In this document: in pieces, positions 41,437 through 50,981 of the stretch | Layout: each line of letters starts with the position of its first letter | Position numbering within the stretch: the stretch's first letter is position 1 | Source: Kitasatospora aureofaciens | GTDB taxonomy: Bacteria; Actinomycetota; Actinomycetes; Streptomycetales; Streptomycetaceae | Assembly (NCBI RefSeq): GCF_001188955.3 | Contig: NZ_JPRF03000043.1 | Coordinates: forward strand, 186,001-250,000 | DNA length: 64,000 bases | Reading direction: 5' to 3' | The notes under the pieces: model-generated | Seen by the model: only the letters and a program-made list of their open reading frames with translations | Told to the model about the DNA's origin: nothing | Database searches by the model: none | Position numbers and translations under genes: made by a program

Positions 41437-42567
41437 ATGGGCATAGGAAAGAAATTGTCGCGTCGCTTCGCCGCCTTCGGCGCGGCCGTTCTCGCCGGTA
41501 TGGCCGCAGTCCCGCTGTCAGCCACCAGCGCGGCGGCGGTCGGGGCTCCTGTCTGCTTGAGCGGAAATCTCCTGTACGACTACCAGTCGGCCGACGCGGG
41601 AACGTCGAAGCCGACGATGACCAAACCGGTCCGTAGCGCGAACGTCGAGCTGTGGGGGAATGAGAAGCCCACCGACTCCCCGCACCGGCTCACTGCCGAC
41701 TTCCAGTACACGGCGGGCGACGGAGGCTTCAAGCTCTGCCACACGCCCACGACGACGTCGATGAGCAGCATGTGGGTGCGGTTCAATGCCGAAAGTACGA
41801 AGTTGTGGAGGGTCAACGACACCCGAGGCGCGACTTACACGCTGGACTCCCAGACCCTGCACAACGTCTCCTCCAGCGCTTCGCTTGGCGTGATCAAGCC
41901 TTCCTCCGACACTGCCCGGGCCTGGCACGCCTTCGACACCGTCAACCTTCTGTGGTGGAACCGCGACAACCCCGCCAGCATCTGCTGGTCCTCTCACGAG
42001 ACAGACGGAAACCACTGCACCGAGCTCAACATCCAGTGGACCGACACTTCGACGGACGGTCCGTACTACGACATCGGCAGCCACACCATCCATCTCTCCG
42101 CCGCCGACCCCGACTCCGAGCACACCGTCCTCCATGAGTCCGGTCACTTCTTCATGAATCGTTTGTTCAACGGCTTCCCGAGCTACACCATCTGCACTTC
42201 CCAGTACATCTACAATCGCGCTGGCAGTGGTACGTGTGCATGGGTCGAGGGCTTCGCCGACGCCGTCGCTGCCTACCTCCTGGGTGACTACCGCTACGTG
42301 TGGCCGAACGGCACCGAGATGTCCTTCGCTTACTCATCAGGCTGGAGTACCGGAGACCAGGTCGAGGGCAACGTGACCGGTTCGCTGCTCGACCTGTGGA
42401 GGAACGTCGACGGTGGCAATTGGAACCGCACGATCACCCTGTTGACGTCTACCGCCCCGTCCACGTTCTCCGAATACTTCAATACCGACCGACCGAAGGC
42501 CGGCCCCCCGCTTTCCACCGGTTGGGACGCGCTTTCCTACCTCCGCAGCCATTCCATCCAGTACTGA
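41437..42567 (+). CDS. secreted HExxH metalloprotease-like protein
   Basis: 376 residues with a signal peptide (RFAAFGAAVLAGMAAVPLSA, cleavage after TSAAA). The N-terminal half is beta-rich (VELWGNEKPTDSPHRLTADF; KPTMTKPVRSANVELWG). The zinc motif is HESGH (His233, Glu234, His237) in TVLHESGHFFMNRLF, and a likely third ligand is Glu271 in WVEGFADAVAAYLLG, the gluzincin-like arrangement H-E-x-x-H...E. GNVTGSLLDLWRNVDGGNWN follows. No close named family is recognised. It is probably a zinc endopeptidase released into the medium, with paired Cys outside the active site. GAAAGGAAG precedes the ATG. Base composition is slightly lower in GC than its neighbours. Confidence 0.82.
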   Translation: MGIGKKLSRRFAAFGAAVLAGMAAVPLSATSAAAVGAPVCLSGNLLYDYQSADAGTSKPTMTKPVRSANVELWGNEKPTDSPHRLTADFQYTAGDGGFKLCHTPTTTSMSSMWVRFNAESTKLWRVNDTRGATYTLDSQTLHNVSSSASLGVIKPSSDTARAWHAFDTVNLLWWNRDNPASICWSSHETDGNHCTELNIQWTDTSTDGPYYDIGSHTIHLSAADPDSEHTVLHESGHFFMNRLFNGFPSYTICTSQYIYNRAGSGTCAWVEGFADAVAAYLLGDYRYVWPNGTEMSFAYSSGWSTGDQVEGNVTGSLLDLWRNVDGGNWNRTITLLTSTAPSTFSEYFNTDRPKAGPPLSTGWDALSYLRSHSIQY

Positions 42568-42669
42568 ACTCACTGATCCCGTGCTTTTACGAGCAGAGCT
42601 GTCAGGGGTGTGATCAGAACAAACCGGCGAACGAAAGCGGCAGGCGTGGAGCTGGCGGATGCCTACCGG

Positions 42670-43150
42670 TGCGGGCGCACTGGATGGCGCCACAGGCCGC
42701 CGGTGTCGTGGGCGACACCGGCGGCGACCTCCATGACGACCTCCTGGCGCCGTCCTGCGGATCGGCGCCCCGTCCCACCACGCCTTCAGCTTCCGTGCCG
42801 GCACCGCCACCCCGCCTCGGTCGTTCTCCGGCACCAGAGCGCCGAGCGCGTCGACGACGTCAGCCGCCGTCCGGTACGTCCCGGCGGGCAGCAGGTAGCG
42901 GTCCCCGTCCCACCGGGCGCTCGCCTTGGCCGCGCCGGCCGCCACCGCCAGGTACTCCAACACCTCATGTTCGCGCGCGAGCAGGCGCCGTGCTCCCGGT
43001 GGTCGCTCTCCACCGGTTCCGCGAGTGCGGCCGTCAGCGTCGGCAGCGTTGCGCTCACCGGTGACTGTCCTGCGGGCCAGGCGACATCGCTCCAGCGGTA
43101 CAGGGCCACCTGCGCATGTTCACCCACCACGCCGGACACGCTGCGGCCTG
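42670..43150 (-). pseudogene. decayed gene, unknown family
   Basis: The minus strand carries coding-like sequence in three frames: QVALYRWSDVAWPAGQSPVS, then LPTLTAALAEPVESDHREHG; after a shift near 42962, LEYLAVAAGAAKASARWDGD, then RYLLPAGTYRTAADVVDALG and VPARKLKAWWDGAP; after another near 42770, EVVMEVAAGVAHDTGGLWRH and a stop. At least two frameshifts break it. I do not recognise the protein. The remainder up to 43240 shows nothing. Confidence 0.45.
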
Positions 43151-43240
43151 GACCGGGCGGCGGCATCTTCCGCCGGTCCGGGCGCACGTCGATGGCTGGG
43201 GGCTCCGCTCTACGTGTTCAGGCCGTGCCGGTGACCGGTG

Positions 43241-43620
43241 TCAGGGAGCGACCGGGCCGCCGATCTCGGTCCAGGCGCCGTTGGCGCCGGTGTACTCGAA
43301 GACGCCGGAGTGGTCGGGGCTGACACCGTAGAGATGGTCGTCGGTGGCGGCGAAGGTGGCGCCGGGGCCGCCGATGCGGGTCCAGGTGCCGCGTCCACGG
43401 TCGTACTGCTCGATGTCGCCGGTGGTCAGGTCGGTCGCGTAGAGGGTGGTGCGGCTGGTAAAGACGCGGTCGGTCGCACCGCGGACCTGAGTCCAGCCGT
43501 CCCCGGCGCCGGTGTACAGCGCGACACGGCCCCGGTCGCGTGCTCCGCGCACGTGGTGTTTGAGGGCTCGGTGAACGACGACGCGCTCTCGCCGGAGAAG
43601 GGCACCCTCGTCGCCGTCAA
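43241..43620 (-). pseudogene. C-terminal propeller fragment of a secreted protein
   Basis: The last 90 codons read VALYTGAGDGWTQVRGATDR, then TLYATDLTTGDIEQYDRGRG, TWTRIGGPGATFAATDDHLY and VFEYTGANGAWTEIGGPVAP. These are tachylectin/tectonin-like propeller blades of about 45 residues with a repeated W-T-x-I-G-G-P motif. Upstream the coding frame shifts (TRVPFSGESASSFTEPSNTT, then CAEHATG, in the next frame), so the gene is broken near 43535 and lacks its start. The motif series is shared in style with the propeller gene at the end of the window but not in sequence. Confidence 0.55.
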
Positions 43621-43766
43621 CGGGCGCCAACGAGTGCCCGTTACGCCTCATTCCTGCTGATCTGCTGGGATGAACGGGGATCCGGTTCTCGCGTCTCCCC
43701 ACATCAGCGGGCCCGCTCGGAGGGACCGTGGAAGCACCAGCCACTCATCCAGAGGATCACCGTCAC

Positions 43767-44657
43767 ATGACCATCGACCAGACCACCACCGCCGAACGGC
43801 CCTTCGGTGGCAGGTTCCCCGATCGTGCCGAGCTGCGCCGACTCCAAGACAGCTGGGGCCTGCAGCCGACGCTCGACCCGGAGGCCGCGGCCGTACGCTT
43901 CGACCGCCACGTCGCCTCGTTCCAGCCGGAACCGAACGGCACCATCCCGGAGCAAGTCCCCGCCGAGGTCGCCCGGAACTTTGTGATGCAGCTCGCAAGC
44001 AGTCTCACCCGCGTGCGGATCGACCACCGCAACCTCGACCAGGCCGGCCGCGACCGCTTCAACCGAGCCCTCCAGCAGGTTCACGCCTCAGGGGCGTACG
44101 AGCAGCTGGCTGCCGTGCACGCCGACATGAGCCACCGCATGCACTCGATGAGCGGCCCAGTAGGAACCCAGCGTTTCCTGCCCTGGCACCGCAGGTATCT
44201 CCTGGAGCTGGAGGACCTGCTGCGCAGCGTCCAACCCGCGCTGACGGTGCCGTACTGGGACTACGCCAACGACCACGCCCGGCCCGACTGGGTATGGCGA
44301 CCGCCGAACGTCGTTCGCGACACGCCCGGCGCAGCCGGCGGCTCCCTGCCGACCCAGGCCATCATCGACGGCCTGCTGGCTCGCCCCCGCTACAACCCGT
44401 TCACCAGCCACCTGGAGACAGACGCCCACAACCAGGTACACAACTGGTGCAACGGGACCATCAGCGACATCATGGAATCCGCACACGACCCGATCTTCTG
44501 GCTGCTGCATGCCAACGTCGACCACATCTGGGACGGTTGGCAGCTCAACCACACCGGGAAGCCCAGCCTCACCGGGAAGGACGCCGTGCTCGATCCATGG
44601 ACGAGCACCGCCTCAGACGTCAACAGCACCACGATCCTCGGCTACTCCTACGCCTGA
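43767..44657 (+). CDS. tyrosinase-family type 3 copper protein
   Basis: 296 residues. The two copper sites are visible. CuA: a His near 125 in SHRMHSMSG and the PWHRRYLLELEDLLR segment near 139. CuB: HNQVHNWCNGTISDIM near 220 and HDPIFWLLHANVDHIWDGWQ near 245-255. A PYWDYANDH motif lies between. It oxidises phenols to quinones or, if monooxygenase activity is lacking, acts as a catechol oxidase. No caddie protein (MelC1-like) gene adjoins it, unlike the classic Streptomyces melC operon, so this is a different branch. The ATG at 43767 has AGAGGA upstream; a GTG at 43728 would add 13 residues. IS relics flank it on the right. Confidence 0.9.
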   Translation: MTIDQTTTAERPFGGRFPDRAELRRLQDSWGLQPTLDPEAAAVRFDRHVASFQPEPNGTIPEQVPAEVARNFVMQLASSLTRVRIDHRNLDQAGRDRFNRALQQVHASGAYEQLAAVHADMSHRMHSMSGPVGTQRFLPWHRRYLLELEDLLRSVQPALTVPYWDYANDHARPDWVWRPPNVVRDTPGAAGGSLPTQAIIDGLLARPRYNPFTSHLETDAHNQVHNWCNGTISDIMESAHDPIFWLLHANVDHIWDGWQLNHTGKPSLTGKDAVLDPWTSTASDVNSTTILGYSYA

Positions 44658-44695
44658 CTAGTGCTGCTCCGCGGAGGTTCGTTGAGGGGCGTTGG

Positions 44696-44759
44696 TCATA
44701 CGGCCTTGAGTGGGGCGCCTTCGTAGGTCCAGCGGTATGGCTTGACAGTGTCGTTGACC
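44696..44759 (-). pseudogene. 3' tip of an IS630-like transposase
   Basis: The minus strand ends VNDTVKPYRWTYEGAPLKAV and a stop. The YRWTYxGxPLKA ending is characteristic of a group of actinomycete IS630-family transposases. Only about 20 codons remain, just after the tyrosinase stop. Confidence 0.5.
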
Positions 44760-44819
44760 GCGAACCCCGACCGCGCAGGCGGGCGACCTACACCCGACCG
44801 CACGGCGTCAGGCGCCTTC

Positions 44820-45041
44820 ATGTCCACGCTGTGGCACCAGCTCGCCGTCATGCGAACCCACCTGGTGTTCCTGGCCGACGCCCGCCGCCGGGGCGACGCC
44901 TACGGGCCGTTCGACTTCATCCCCGAGATCACCCACCGCTTCGCCGAGGGCCGCGAGGGCACCGTGCGCCCGGACGGCCTGCTCTACTTCAGCCGCACGA
45001 GCGCGGACGGCGCCCGGGAAACCAACCTGGTCGCAGCGTGA
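44820..45041 (+). pseudogene. fragment of an unknown gene
   Basis: The frame from ATG 44820 gives STLWHQLAVMRTHLVFLADA, then YGPFDFIPEITHRFAEGREG and GLLYFSRTSADGARETNLVA and a stop. Codon use is coding-like, but the product is only 73 residues and its N-terminus follows an IS relic, so it is probably the 3' remnant of a larger gene. Not recognised. 45042-45247 holds only the leader of the next gene. Confidence 0.4.
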
Positions 45042-45247
45042 GCGGTCCCGGTCACCGCGAAGCGGATGCTGAGTTACAGTCACGAGGTCGCGAAAAACGA
45101 TGTTCCGCGGTCCACCCGCCGGACATCGCACGTACATCGATACAGATGGTTCTGATCGGTGAGCGTCTCCCTGCCGAGATCGGGCATCCCGTCCGCTTTT
45201 GGCGCTGACCACCGCCGGCGCGTGTCGGCGCAACAGAGGAGCGCAGC

Positions 45248-46369
45248 ATGCAGAAGACCATCGCCATTGTCGGAGCAGGACTGGGCGGGCTGACGCTCGC
45301 GCGGGTGCTTCAGGCTCACGGCGTCGCCGCGACGATCTACGAGGGCGAGGCTTCGGCGAAGACCCGTGCGCAAGGCGGCCTGCTCGACATCCAGGTAGAA
45401 ACCGGACAGGTCGCGCTTCGCGCAGCCGGTTTGTTCGACGAGTTCCTCACTCTGGTCCGCCCGGGCGAGGATGCCAAGCGCGTGGTGGACCGCCACGGCA
45501 CGATGCTTTTCGACATGCCTGCGGACCCCGGTTCGGCCCGTCCAGAGGTGGATCGTGGCGAACTGCGGCGCCTGCTCATCCACTCGCTGGCACCCGGGAC
45601 GATCAGGTGGGGTCACAAGCTCGCCTCGATCCGGCACCGTGTGGAGGGCGGCTACGACCTCACCTTCGCGCAAGGTTCCGCCACGCGCGCCGACATCGTC
45701 ATCGGCGCGGACGGTGCCTGGTCGAAGGTGCGTCCGCTGCTCACCCCCGCCAAGCCCGTCTACAGCGGAACCTGCTTCATCGAGATCGCCCTCGCCTCGG
45801 GCGGCCAGGGCTGTCGGGCGAGCGTGGCCGCGATCGGCAGCGGCACGCTGATGGCGGTCGCGCCGGGCAAAGGCATCATCGCGCATCGCTACGCCGACGG
45901 ACACGTGCGCGGATACGTGGCGCTGAACAAGCCCGTGGAGTGGATGAGGTCGATCGACTTCGGCGACCCGTCCGCTGGCCTCCGTCAACTTGCCGACGAG
46001 TTCGATGGCTGGTCGCCGCTGCTCACCGCCTTCGTGACACAGAGCGACGTGGAACCGTGGCTCCGACCCATCTACGCCCTGCCCGTCGGGCTCAAGTGGG
46101 ACAGAGTGCCCGGTGTGACGCTCGTCGGCGACGCCGCGCATCTGATGTCGCCCTTCGCCGGCGAGGGTGCGAACCTCGCCATGTACGACGGCGCGGACCT
46201 GGCGAGCAAGCTGGTTGAGCAACCCGACATCGAGGTCGCGCTCACCGCCTACGAAGAGCGGCTGTTCCTGCGGAGTGGCGACGCCGCCAGCCGCTCGGCG
46301 CAGAATCTGGAGATCTTCTTCGGCCGGGAAGCACCGCAGAGCGTAGTCACCCTGTTCGATCGCTCCTGA
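45248..46369 (+). CDS. FAD-dependent monooxygenase, TetX/PHBH type
   Basis: 373 residues. The FAD-binding start is IAIVGAGLGGLTLARVLQAH (GxGxxG). ARPEVDRGELRRLLIHSLAP is the second motif, IVIGADGAWSKVRPLL the DG fingerprint and VTLVGDAAHLMSPFAGEGAN, then LAMYDGADLASKL, the GD motif. This layout matches the TetX/aromatic hydroxylase group, which hydroxylates aromatic or polyketide-like substrates with NAD(P)H and oxygen. The shortness (373 residues) and the lack of a C-terminal thioredoxin-like extension put it near TetX-type enzymes, but the substrate is unknown and tetracycline inactivation is not claimed. GAGGAG precedes the ATG. It stands alone among IS relics. Confidence 0.9.
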   Translation: MQKTIAIVGAGLGGLTLARVLQAHGVAATIYEGEASAKTRAQGGLLDIQVETGQVALRAAGLFDEFLTLVRPGEDAKRVVDRHGTMLFDMPADPGSARPEVDRGELRRLLIHSLAPGTIRWGHKLASIRHRVEGGYDLTFAQGSATRADIVIGADGAWSKVRPLLTPAKPVYSGTCFIEIALASGGQGCRASVAAIGSGTLMAVAPGKGIIAHRYADGHVRGYVALNKPVEWMRSIDFGDPSAGLRQLADEFDGWSPLLTAFVTQSDVEPWLRPIYALPVGLKWDRVPGVTLVGDAAHLMSPFAGEGANLAMYDGADLASKLVEQPDIEVALTAYEERLFLRSGDAASRSAQNLEIFFGREAPQSVVTLFDRS

Positions 46370-46445
46370 CACCTCAGTCGGGTTCGCGATCTTGTCGCGG
46401 ACCCGGCGGGGAACGGGCACGGCCATCGCATGATCCTGGGGGGTT

Positions 46446-46742
46446 GTGTCGACTCTTGAGGATCGTGCGGTGGCTGCACGGCACAGCCCAGACCCTGCCC
46501 GTTGGCGGGCGATGTCCGACCAGTGCATGGCCCGGTTCGCGGGCCGGTTCCGGCGGGTTGAGCCCCGCGCGTCAGCCTGCTCCTACCTGCTCGGGCTGCT
46601 GTCGGGCGTGGAGCGGAAGAACTGCTGGCAGACGGCCGAGCAAGCGGACCATACGCGGCCCGGGTCGCTGCAGCGTCTACTGCGCTATGCCTGCTGGGTG
46701 CCGACGCGGGCGGTGGAGGCGGTGCACACCACCGCGGTGTAG
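46446..46742 (+). pseudogene. N-terminal fragment of an IS701-type transposase
   Basis: The frame reads MARFAGRFRRVEPRASACSY, then LLGLLSGVERKNCWQTAEQA, then SLQRLLRYACW before it departs and stops. This is the N-terminal quarter of an IS701-family (DDE_5) transposase, comparable to RFTRSEPRGRALEYMAGLIA in the element at 30485. The catalytic domain is gone. The next 140 bases hold a minus-strand coding scrap (RIVNDLARDLRQAADAVRAL). Confidence 0.65.
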
Positions 46743-47276
46743 GCGACCAGCGTCACATCGGCGCCCGGCGCCCGGCGCTCGGGCAGAGCGCGGACGGCGT
46801 CAGCGGCCTGGCGGAGGTCGCGGGCCAGGTCGTTCACGATACGGGGCGGGGTCGGCAGAACATCGGCCCTGGGGGCGGTGAAGGACTCGCGCTGGACGAG
46901 GCGATTTCAGGACGGGTGGCTGTCAATGGCCACGGCGTCCAGAATGCCCGTCGCGCTGATGATCGCACGGGACTTCGGAGATGTCCCTACCTGCCCGGGT
47001 CGGCCGGCCCGTCCAGCCTGCCGACCCGGGCAGCGGTGCCATACAGGCCCGGTGCCGTGGGGGGTGTACGTACCGGGCGGTGCAGGGCACCGGCGGGCGC
47101 GTCCTGGTCGGAACGCCCGCCCGGTGTTCAACGACCGCAGCGCCCCGGCGACACGAGCACCGCGGCCAAGGCCCGGGGCAGCGAGCTCACGGCGTTGCGT
47201 GGGCCGTCCATTGCGGGCAAGGACAGGGCCAGCAGACACGTCAGGCCCACGAGCTCGACGAAGTCTTCGCCACCGG

Positions 47277-47374
47277 TGACCCCTCAAGCTCAGCTCTTCG
47301 GGATCACCCACGCGACCGCCACGCGGTACGTCGGCGCGGCCTACCCGGAGCGCCCCGCGAAACTGTCGAGGTGA
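47277..47374 (+). pseudogene. C-terminal scrap of a recombinase-associated protein
   Basis: AQLFGITHATATRYVGAAYP, then ERPAKLSR and a stop, resembles the tail found in some actinomycete integrase-like proteins (LFGIS..TAMRYV). Too short to be certain. The region 46881-47276 before it has no recognisable gene. Confidence 0.3.
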
Positions 47375-47411
47375 CCAACTGCCAGAGCACTGAGCCGTGG
47401 TGTGGTGAACT

Positions 47412-47527
47412 GTGAAACGCGAACGCCCGGCCCGGAAAGCGGTCCAGGACGTGCTCGATCCGGTCGAGCTTGGCGTCGTACTCGGGGTCGGTGGACTCCT
47501 TCCAGGTCGTGGTGCGTTGGAAGATGA
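47412..47527 (-). pseudogene. IS630-family transposase fragment
   Basis: The minus strand reads RTTTWKESTDPEYDAKLDRI, then EHVLDRFPGRAFAF. This is the segment before the catalytic DEFGP motif of IS630-family transposases; the DEFG itself is lost. About 35 codons. Confidence 0.6.
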
Positions 47528-47550
47528 CGCCGCGTGGGGGCCTACCGACA

Positions 47551-47822
47551 AGCGCACCGAGTTGCCATCCGGGGCGGAGCTGTCCTCGTTCGCGGACGGG
47601 CCGTTCGACGTGCGCGCGGTGGCGGCTGTGGTCAGGACCGAGGCCAAGAACAGATTCCTGCTCGACGAAGTCCCCTGGGCGAACTTCCCGCAGGGGGACC
47701 ATGTCCGGGAGGCCATCTGCCTGTTCCGCGCCGACGGGCCTCCCGTCGCCGCCGGCGTGGGTGTGGTGAGCGGCATGTGCGCCAACGGCATGCGGGCGGC
47801 CGCCGCACTCGCCGTTGCCTGA
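47551..47822 (+). pseudogene. fragment of an unknown gene
   Basis: A frame with strong GC-rich third positions: DVRAVAAVVRTEAKNRFLLD, then EVPWANFPQGDHVREAICLF and PPVAAGVGVVSGMCANGMRA, with a stop at 47822. It looks like a gene tail or a small gene. No start or ribosome-binding site is convincing, and I cannot name a family. It ends where the IS30 transposase homology starts. Confidence 0.35.
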
Positions 47823-49110
47823 GGGCTCAGGGCGCCGGCGTGAGGGAGATCGCCCGCAGGCTGGGGCGCTCGCCGTCGACGATCTCTCGCGAGCTGCGGC
47901 GCAACGCGGCAACGAGGTGCGGGCGGCTCGACTACCGGGCCTCGATCGCGCAGTGGAAGGCCGAGCTGGCGGCAGGTCGGCCGAAGACCGCGAAGCTCGC
48001 GGCCGACGAGCGGCTGCGCGCGTACGTGCAGGACCGCTTGGCCGGCTTGATCCAGGCTCCCGACGGAAGGCTGGTGCCGGGTCCGGTGACGCAGAAGTGG
48101 AAGGGGCGGAACAAGCCCCGCCGTCAGGACCGGCGTTGGGCGACGGCGTGGAGTCCGGAGCAGATGGCGAAGCGGTTGCGGGTCGACTATCCGGACGACG
48201 AATCCATGCGGATCTCGCACGAGGCGATCTACCAGGCCCTCTACGTCCAGGGCCGCGGCGCGCTCGAGCGTGAGCTGGTCACGTGCCCGCGGACCGGGCG
48301 TGCCCTTCGGGTTCCGCGCTCGCGCGCCCGCCAGAAGGCGGCCGGTCACGTCACGCCCGACGTGGTGATCAGCGAGCGTCCCGCCGAGGCCGAGGACCGG
48401 GCCGTCGCGGGCCACTGGGAAGGCGATCGTGCGACACGAAGTTGCACGAATTTGAGTGGGCTGACCGATTGGAGAGGCGGCTGATGGTGGGGCCGTAGGT
48501 GCAGTCACGGGTCCGTGTCCGTATGACCCGTCCCCACCCTTGGCGTGCGATGCCGGTAACGGCGTGGTGCGAAGCCCAGGGGAAAGCCCAAGGACTCCCG
48601 TTCCATCCGGAAGTTACCGGCAAGGGGAAGACCGGACGGGTGAACGCAAGTGAACTCCCGATGATGCCTCGTGATCCCAAGCCCCGCCGATGGACAGCAC
48701 CAGCGGGGTGCATGGCTGGCCGCTGAGAAGCGGCAGGCGCTGGCCGGTAGAGGTCACTCCGGCCAGGTGGACACCGCCGCCTCGGGGTAAAGGGAGCACC
48801 CACCCCGGTCGTATCTCATTCGTGTGCAACGTGGAAACCCCGTTGGGGTCCGGGTCGTCGCGGCCCGGTCGGCTGACCGTGAGGAAGGCTCAACTCCCCA
48901 GCGGGAACAGGAAGGCCCAAGAAGCCAATGCCGGAAGCCGAAAGGAAACGGGAACCCGGGGCAGTATGGCCGGCCTCTCCGCCGGTCGCCCCGCATAACC
49001 GTCCGGATACAGGTTGCTGCCTGGACCCGAAAGGGTGCTGACGTGGGCCGGGTGAGCCTGTGCGGACTCACTGGACAAGGACGACGGAACCGAGGGACAA
49101 GTTGGACGCC

Positions 49111-50913
49111 ATGACGGATGTGGACGGAGCGGTCTCGGCCGTCCCGGCTGCCGCCGCGACGGTGAACGGACCCGAGGGCGAAGACCTGGACTGGGCGTCG
49201 ATCGACTGGCGCCGGGCCGAGGAGGACGTACGGCGTCTGCGGCAGAGAATCTTCACGGCATCGCAGGCAGGGGACCTCAAGAAGGTCCGCAACTTGCAGA
49301 AGCTGATGCTCCGTTCCCGTTCGAACGCGCTCCTGAGCGTGCGGCGGGTCACGGAGATCAACGCGGGACGCGCGACGGCGGGAGTCGACGGTCAGGTGGT
49401 GCTGATGTCCCAGTCCAAGGCCGCGCTGGCCCACTGGGTCCAGCACCAGACCCGACCCTGGACGCCCAAGCCCGTCAAGCGGGTGTTCATCCCCAAACCG
49501 GGGACCACGAAGAAGCGCGGACTCGGGATTCCCGTGATCGTCGACCGGTGCCTGCAAGCTGTGGCACTGGACGCATTGGAACCCGAGTGGGAAGCGCGGT
49601 TCGAGCCGAAGTCGTACGGCTTTCGGCCCGGCCGCGGCTGTCACGACGCGATCGGGGCCATCTACTCCACGCTCAACGGGAAGAACCCGCAGCGTGTGTG
49701 GGTGCTCGACGCAGACCTGACGGCGGCATTCGACCGTATCGACCACGACCGGCTGATGGCCGCGCTCGGCACCTTTCCCGCTCGGGGACTGGTCCGGCGG
49801 TGGCTGAAGGCCGGGGTCGTGGATGGAGGTCGATTCGCCCCGACCGAGGAGGGAACTCCGCAGGGCGGGGTGATCAGCCCGTTGCTCTTCAACGTGGCCT
49901 TGCACGGGATGGAGGAAGCCGCAGGGGTCCGCTACTACACCACCGGCAGAGACGCCGGCAGCGCACAGAGCGGAAGTCCCGTGCTGGTGCGGTACGCAGA
50001 CGACTTCGTCGCGATATGCACCAGCCGTGAACAGGCCGAACAGGTCAAGGAACGGCTGGCCGCATGGCTGACGCCCAGGGGGCTCGCCTTCCACGAGGAC
50101 AAGACACGCATCGTCCACGCGGAGAACGGGTTCGACTTCCTGGGGTTCAACGTCCGCCGGTATCACGGCAAACTGCTGATCAAGCCGAGCACAGCGGCAC
50201 AACGACGGATCCGGGAACGGCTGCACACCGAGATGCTGGCCCTGCGAGGGGCCAACGCTGCGGCCGTGCTCAAGAAGATCAACCCCATCGTGAGGGGCTG
50301 GTCGGCCTACTACCGGACGGTGGTGTCCAGCGAGGTCTTCACCGCGCTGGACAACTACATGTGGCAGCTTGCCTACAAGTGGGCCAAGCACAGCCACCCG
50401 AACAAGCCGAAGCACTGGATCTCCAGCAAGTACTTCGGCCGGTTCAACAAGGCCAGGAAGGACCGCTGGGTGTTCGGCGACCGCGACAGCGGCGCCTACC
50501 TGCTCAAGTTCTCCTGGACGAAGATCGTCCGGCACCAGTTGGTCAAGGGCAGGGCGTCTCCGGACGATCCGGCTCTGGAGTCGTACTGGGCCGAGCGGCG
50601 TCGCAAGGGACCACCTCCGCCGGTCGACGGCATGACCGTGCGCCTGCTCCAGGCTCAGCACGGTCGTTGCCCGGCCTGCGGAGGGCTCCTGCTGCACGCC
50701 GACCACCCGCCGCGAAGCCCCCAGGAATGGGAGACGTGGCGGGCCGTCATCCGGAAGGCGATCTCCAAGCAGCACGTCGCGTTCCTGGGCGGAAGCACGC
50801 CGGGCGATCAACGAATCCGTCTTCTCCACACCCAATGTCAGCGGCGGAACGGAGCCGCCAAGCTGACAAGTCCAGCACCTTCGCCTGCCCGCGAGCCCCT
50901 GGGGCTTGCTTGA
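49111..50913 (+). CDS. group II intron reverse transcriptase/maturase with HNH endonuclease
   Basis: About 600 residues. The reverse transcriptase covers about residues 60-370: VFIPKPGTTKKRGLGIPVI, YGFRPGRGCHDAI, VWVLDADLTAAFDRIDHDRL (first Asp), GTPQGGVISPLLFNVAL and the catalytic YADD at 295-298. The maturase (X) domain follows (FDFLGFNVRRYHGKLLIKPS; INPIVRGWSAYYRTVVSSEV). The C-terminal HNH domain has CPACGGLLLHADHPPRSPQE (Cys pair near 521) and RLLHTQCQRRNGA. It would help the intron RNA fold and splice and drive target-primed retrohoming. It lies in domain IV. ATG 49111 is the chosen start; an earlier in-frame start at 49060 exists. Confidence 0.93.
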   Translation: MTDVDGAVSAVPAAAATVNGPEGEDLDWASIDWRRAEEDVRRLRQRIFTASQAGDLKKVRNLQKLMLRSRSNALLSVRRVTEINAGRATAGVDGQVVLMSQSKAALAHWVQHQTRPWTPKPVKRVFIPKPGTTKKRGLGIPVIVDRCLQAVALDALEPEWEARFEPKSYGFRPGRGCHDAIGAIYSTLNGKNPQRVWVLDADLTAAFDRIDHDRLMAALGTFPARGLVRRWLKAGVVDGGRFAPTEEGTPQGGVISPLLFNVALHGMEEAAGVRYYTTGRDAGSAQSGSPVLVRYADDFVAICTSREQAEQVKERLAAWLTPRGLAFHEDKTRIVHAENGFDFLGFNVRRYHGKLLIKPSTAAQRRIRERLHTEMLALRGANAAAVLKKINPIVRGWSAYYRTVVSSEVFTALDNYMWQLAYKWAKHSHPNKPKHWISSKYFGRFNKARKDRWVFGDRDSGAYLLKFSWTKIVRHQLVKGRASPDDPALESYWAERRRKGPPPPVDGMTVRLLQAQHGRCPACGGLLLHADHPPRSPQEWETWRAVIRKAISKQHVAFLGGSTPGDQRIRLLHTQCQRRNGAAKLTSPAPSPAREPLGLA

Positions 50914-50981
50914 GCCGTGTGCGGTGAACAGCTGCTTGCACGGTTCTGAGGGGGCGGGGACGCAGCAATGCGTCCCCGCTA
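50912..50981 (+). ncRNA. group II intron domains V and VI
   Basis: Domain V at 50912-50946: GAGCCGTGTGCGGTGAAC pairs with GCTTGCACGGTTC, with the AGC-triad-like base and a short loop. Domain VI at about 50953-50980: GCGGGGACGCA pairs with TGCGTCCCCGC around a small loop. The A at 50981 is in place to be the branch point. Confidence 0.88.

Noticed and set aside
45248..46369. The flavin monooxygenase as a tetracycline-resistance (tetX) gene
   Set aside because: The fold group is right, but sequence alone does not fix the substrate, so no resistance function or gene symbol is given.
46907..48508. A 533-codon minus-strand frame over the IS30 and IS630 relics
   Set aside because: It crosses several unrelated relics that are clearly coded in other frames; only the short IS630 piece on this strand is real.
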